From Cephalothrix simula (lineage: Eukaryota > Nemertea > Palaeonemertea > Archinemertea > Cephalotrichidae), in assembly GCA_035591015.1 (NCBI GenBank), contig JAXIUW010225841.1, forward strand, positions 1-10,384: 10,384 nucleotides of DNA, read 5' to 3'. Below are positions 7,173-10,384 of the stretch, piece by piece (within the stretch, counting starts at the first letter, position 1; every line of letters starts with the position of its first letter). The notes beneath the pieces are model-generated. The model did no database searches. It was not told the origin of the DNA and worked only from the letters and a program-made list of their open reading frames with translations. The translations under genes and the position numbers were made by a program.

Positions 7173-7183
7173 CATTAAAATAC
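7173..7183. repeat. Target-site duplication, right copy (CATTAAAATAC)
   Basis: Exact match to 6571-6581. It sits directly against the 5' end of the minus-strand tRNA-like head, which is where a retroposon duplication is expected. Confidence 0.55.
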
Positions 7184-7520
7184 GACGGAGAGCGTTGTCA
7201 CTTGGCGCGATGAAAACTACGGAGTCAGGTGTCAGCTTTGGGAGAAATAAGCACTCTCTGTCCGTGCCCACGGCACCCGTTCACGTGATCGATCGACTTG
7301 ATCTGGTGTTAAGTAGTTTTGACAACAGCTCATCAACGAAGGGTTGAAGTTCCACAATCTGCATAGAAGCACAAACAAATCCGAGACAGACAGACCACAA
7401 TGCCTTGGTAAATACCTTACCTTTTTTCGTTATTTGCCCCAACATTTCGTCTACAGAGTCCCAACCCAAGCAATAATGAAGGTTAACGCCTTGCCTTAAT
7501 ACCGTAGTGAACTAACGCCC
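7184..7520. other. Less AT-rich stretch open on both strands, unidentified
   Basis: Base composition is more balanced than in the flanks. A minus-strand frame is open from about 7500 to a TGA near 7281, about 73 codons, with a protein-like composition (VELQPFVDELLSK in it). A plus-strand frame is open from 7135 to 7347. Neither matches a family I recognise, and the minus-strand frame contains an internal AAAGGTAAG that resembles a donor site. It could be a gene exon, a transposon fragment or chance. Confidence 0.25.
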
Positions 7521-8601
7521 AACGGGTTTGTATCAACCAATATGTTACATTATCAATGTTCGATTATTTGATCAATTTATTCAAAAAATTCACTTTAGTT
7601 ATCGGTTTGCTAAGTACATGTCTAGTGTTAGACTATTTGACTTTATTGATTTAATAGGATTAATCTATTGTGGTCCTTCATTGAAAACAATAATTTCACG
7701 CGAAAAAAGGTGCTTAAATGCATGCTAAACTTTGAGAAAGTTGCCGAGACCAGTTTTATTTCAAAGAGAGGCATATAGGGAGTAGGGACTAGTCTATCTT
7801 AAATTTTTTTTGCCAAAGTTTTGTAATTTCGCTGGATATTGATAAAATATAACTCATTTTTAATGACTGGGAACAAAAATTCCGATCAATTGGTAGCTTT
7901 ATGACGTGTTTTTATTGGCTTATATAAATCTTGTCAGATTTTGGTAACTTTCATGACATCTTTTGGACCCTGTTACATGCAGTAGCATGTGAGCTTAAAG
8001 GTGACCAATTTCCTATCAGTAGGGCTCTTAACTTGAGCTTGGCAGCAAAGAGATAATGTCTTTTTATTTACTTGAGTTTTGGCCGCCTTTCACCATACTA
8101 AAAACCCACTGTGCAGTGGTGAATGTTTTCCCAAAACTAGACAAAGTTATTAAGCTCAAAAACAGTTTAGCCTTTATAGTTCCACCTTTTTTTTCGAAAA
8201 AAGAATCTGGGATATATACCAAGTTTAATGTCATGTTTCTTGAAGCATGTAAAAAGAAAATTGATTGTATTATATCATCTCGGAATCAAAAAGATATACA
8301 CGGAAAACTGAAGTCGGTAAATTCGTTTTCCTTCAAGAAGCGGAATTTAAGAATTCGTTTAATGTCATTCGTGCAGAAAATTCGTTGAGTACCCAAAAAA
8401 TAAACGAAATTGTTAACTGAATCGAATAATTCTATTAAATGTTTGTAATATCGAAACAAAGTAAAAAATTTCTTTCACAAACTGTCGTGGATGAAAGATA
8501 GGGGATATAAATGATAATGAATTTTATACCGATTTGTTTTTTAAACAGCATAAGTTACGAAATTGGGACCTAGGAAACGCCGTTCATTCAATTATTCAGA
8601 A
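7521..8601. other. AT-rich intergenic DNA
   Basis: No gene was identified. A 110-codon open frame at 8056-8388 is Lys-rich and has no recognisable motif, signal peptide or splice context, and chance is a sufficient explanation. Two short perfect stems (ACATGC/GCATGT near 7974-7991, CCACTG/CAGTGG near 8107-8120) are minor. Confidence 0.45.
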
Positions 8602-8668
8602 GTGACGTCACAAGTGATTTCGGATAAATTTTTAGACGAAAATCATTTATTACGTCACACTGACGTCA
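8602..8668. promoter_or_regulatory. Inverted repeat carrying CRE-like TGACGTCA sites
   Basis: Full palindromic CRE sequences TGACGTCA occur at 8603-8610 and 8661-8668, with a variant TACGTCA at 8651-8657. The first and the variant belong to an imperfect inverted repeat (arms 8602-8622 and 8637-8658, about three mismatches and one bulge). CREB/ATF binding is known for this octamer in animals, but no gene start was found nearby, so a regulatory role is only possible. Confidence 0.4.
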
Positions 8669-9497
8669 TTGGGCCTTATAAGTCATGCCATCAGGCTGTT
8701 AGGATAGATTTTGTTATGGTGTTGCCTTTGGTGAAGAAATTATTACCCTGGTGCCTTTCAATTCTGGATAATTAACAATTCGGGTTTTCGTACATTTTGC
8801 AGCATTTTGCGGAAAAAACCTCGCTATTATAAAACGACTATACATTATAATTTTTTTCTAGGCTATACAAAAATAGTACTCATATCTTAAATTGACTTAG
8901 TCGAACGAAAAGTTGAGTTTCGTATTAAAAATATATTCTCAAAAAAATATCAGAAATTTTGATCAGGTATAAATGTCTCGCTCGGGGCATAAAAATCCGG
9001 TGGAGCTGAATATAGAACCTTTCATGTTTTTACATCTTATAATTGTATTTATCCCTATTCTTTGAAAATACTGAAATAAAAGCTTCAAAAATAAACGCCT
9101 AATCGAATTTTTCTAGCCATTTAAAGTGACTTTTACCTCTGAATATTTACCTTAAAATTCATTGAAATCGTGATTTGCCTGTGAAAATCGAATTCCTTTA
9201 TTTATGAATAAAACAGCAGAAACCTCTTTGAAAAACATAAGGGTATAACATCACATTGTGGTCTGATTTCCCCAGACGGGCACTAATCATCGAAAATACA
9301 CAATATCAGAGAAAGCCAATTCATGATAATTCATGGTCACGAAAATTCAGATTCATAAATATTAGAAGCGGAAAAATGCTCAATATAATTTATAAAAAAG
9401 ACGATGACCCCCTAGGATTTTTTCGAAAGGAAAAGGACACTAATAACCTTTTTTTCTAGTTTTTTTTACGCAAGCATTCAAAACCAACCCAACTACT
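8669..9497. other. AT-rich intergenic DNA
   Basis: No coding or RNA gene was recognised. Short open frames carry no motif. This DNA is the left flank of the LINE insertion. Confidence 0.45.
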
Positions 9498-9509
9498 AAT
9501 CTCCAATGA
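9498..9509. repeat. Target-site duplication of the LINE, left copy (AATCTCCAATGA)
   Basis: The 12-bp word is repeated exactly at 10040-10051, immediately after the poly-A tract. The flanking bases differ on both sides, so the duplication is 12 bp, or 11 if the first A belongs to the tail. Confidence 0.85.
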
Positions 9510-9515
9510 ATTTAA

Positions 9516-9752
9516 GACTTAGACTTCGACAAAAAAACTATTTTACTTGGATACATTGGGGATGATTTAAATGCAAAGTCGATTAATTTTTTTGTAGTCA
9601 CTATCAAATATTACATTTATAAGTCAAACTTAGATCTAAAGATGCCTGATATTCCAGATTTAAAAAGATACGCTAATAACCAGATCGAGATTCATACGGA
9701 TCTATATAAATCTCTACACTTTCCTTTCATGAAATTCTGGGACGATCTTTAG
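9516..9752 (+). pseudogene. C-terminal remnant of a LINE reverse-transcriptase ORF
   Basis: The last 78 codons of a LINE ORF2-type protein, open from just inside the truncation point to a TAG at 9750-9752. Recognisable traits are ILLGYIGDD, then INFFVVTIKYYIYKSNL, a Pro-Asp-rich stretch and a final FMKFWDDL. This matches the family's usual C-terminal pattern of a hydrophobic helix ending in K-x-x-I-Y-K, a P-x-x-x-x-x-K/R stretch and a terminal aromatic W motif. The catalytic reverse-transcriptase and endonuclease domains are absent. A TAA at 9513-9515 at the junction and a possible one-base frameshift near 9516-9524 show it is dead. Confidence 0.75.
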
Positions 9753-10013
9753 GTGTCTTCACAGGAGAGTTTTTGACCACACATAATTTAGTTTTTATTT
9801 TATTATTTTTATTTTCTATATTTTCTTTTTCTTTGATATTTCTTATTTTTCATTAATTTTTAATAGTTTTTTGAAAGCTTTGCTACATTTTTGATTATTT
9901 TCTTTTTTCTTTTTAATTTATTAGTCTTTGTTAGTTGTATTTATTTATTTATATATATGTGATTTAATTATAAACACTGTACATTATTTCTGTATAAGAT
10001 GCATATATCTTAA

Positions 10014-10019
10014 AATAAA
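10014..10019 (+). terminator. Polyadenylation signal of the LINE
   Basis: AATAAA lies 12 bases before the ten-A tail, the normal spacing for a signal that was used in the parent LINE transcript. Confidence 0.75.
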
Positions 10020-10039
10020 TTTTCAAATTACAAAAAAAA

Positions 10040-10051
10040 AATCTCCAATGA
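10040..10051. repeat. Target-site duplication of the LINE, right copy
   Basis: Exact copy of AATCTCCAATGA directly following the poly-A tract; one or two A residues are shared with the tail. Confidence 0.85.
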
Positions 10052-10273
10052 CCCAATACGACCAGGGCCCAGGGGATATAAAAGATTATAAAATCTCCCG
10101 GGTTTTAAAATTAAATTTTTGCCCCTTTACACTTAAGCAAAACATTTGATTAACACCTCGCGGAATTTTCTTTCATATAAATAAACCACATCAAAATACA
10201 TTAAACATATCTATGTCAAATACCCAATTTAGTAGAGCACTTTTGAGCCCAATCTCAGTTACTTGAAACTCCC

Positions 10274-10381
10274 CAGGGTTCGCTAAATGGAACACGACGT
10301 TTACCGAGTTGTTACGAATATACTCGAACTAACAGGAAAACCTGTTAGCACGCGCTAATGCGGCGGTCAATGTGAACCCTG
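10274..10381. repeat. Short inverted-repeat unit at the window edge
   Basis: CAGGGTTC (10274-10281) and its reverse complement GAACCCTG (10374-10381) bracket about 108 bp. Inside is a perfect 8-bp stem with an AAAA loop (10329-10348, CTAACAGG/CCTGTTAG). It may be a tiny MITE or the edge of a longer element running past the window. Confidence 0.4.
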
Positions 10382-10384
10382 ACC

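Larger units (their letters stand above)
9510..10041 (+). mobile_element. 5'-truncated LINE (non-LTR retrotransposon) insertion
   Basis: The element has the marks of target-primed reverse transcription: a truncated 5' end at 9510, the end of a reverse-transcriptase ORF (9516-9752), a T-rich 3' UTR (9753-10013), AATAAA at 10014-10019, a run of ten A (10032-10041) and an exact 12-bp target-site duplication. The poly-A tail favours an L1/Tx1-like or related poly-A clade over CR1/L2, which usually end in short repeats; clade assignment is tentative. The copy is only about 530 bp and cannot move by itself. Confidence 0.85.

Noticed and set aside
8056-8388. 110-codon plus-strand open frame starting with ATG
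   Set aside because: It is Lys/Phe/Ile-rich with no motif, signal peptide or relative I recognise, and one frame of this size is expected by chance in this much AT-rich DNA.
9928-10149. 73-codon plus-strand frame
   Set aside because: It crosses the LINE 3' UTR, the poly-A tract and the target-site duplication, so it is accidental.
1-10384. Prokaryotic features such as CRISPR array, operon or Shine-Dalgarno sites
   Set aside because: The DEG/ENaC gene, LINE and SINE show animal DNA, and no regular spacer-repeat array is present.

Overview
The window looks like nuclear DNA of a metazoan. It is AT-rich, has long non-coding stretches, pol-III-type (tRNA-derived) repeats, a non-LTR retrotransposon remnant with a poly-A tail, and one DEG/ENaC sodium-channel gene, a family restricted to animals. 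The lineage-expanded style of channel and the repeat types suggest a marine invertebrate, perhaps a lophotrochozoan, but no sequence seen here fixes the phylum.

Layout. Positions 1-175 are a near-perfect 72-bp inverted repeat that starts at the window edge. Positions 176-1027 are non-coding, with a 36-bp tandem duplication (262-332), a strong pre-miRNA-like hairpin (705-760) and a good splice-acceptor sequence (1011-1027). Positions 1049-2713 hold the only convincing protein gene: a full-length, uninterrupted DEG/ENaC channel of 554 residues with both membrane segments, changed residues at two pore-associated motifs, and a PDZ-type C-terminus. Directly downstream, a roughly 340-bp repeat bounded by GTGGCCAC and built from 11-bp CCCTGA-type motifs sits between two 72-bp direct repeats (2745-3234).

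Positions 3721 to about 4030 are a tRNA-Ser-like SINE. Positions 4031-5490 are AT-rich with nothing recognisable. Positions 5490-5905 are strikingly C-poor and G/T-rich. Positions 6582-7172 are a second, minus-strand tRNA-headed element with an 11-bp target-site duplication. Positions 7184-7520 are a less AT-rich stretch, open on both strands but unidentified. Positions 8602-8668 hold an inverted repeat carrying CRE-like TGACGTCA sites. Positions 9510-10041 are a 5'-truncated LINE: the last 78 codons of a reverse-transcriptase ORF, a T-rich 3' UTR, AATAAA and poly-A, flanked by an exact 12-bp target-site duplication. The right edge (10274-10381) has short terminal inverted repeats.

There is no operon or gene cluster here. 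The picture is one ion-channel gene embedded in accumulated mobile-element debris. No clear new multi-gene system is visible. The most interesting items are the channel's altered lower-pore motifs, the two hairpins upstream of it, and the mobile elements, two of which are delimited by their target-site duplications.
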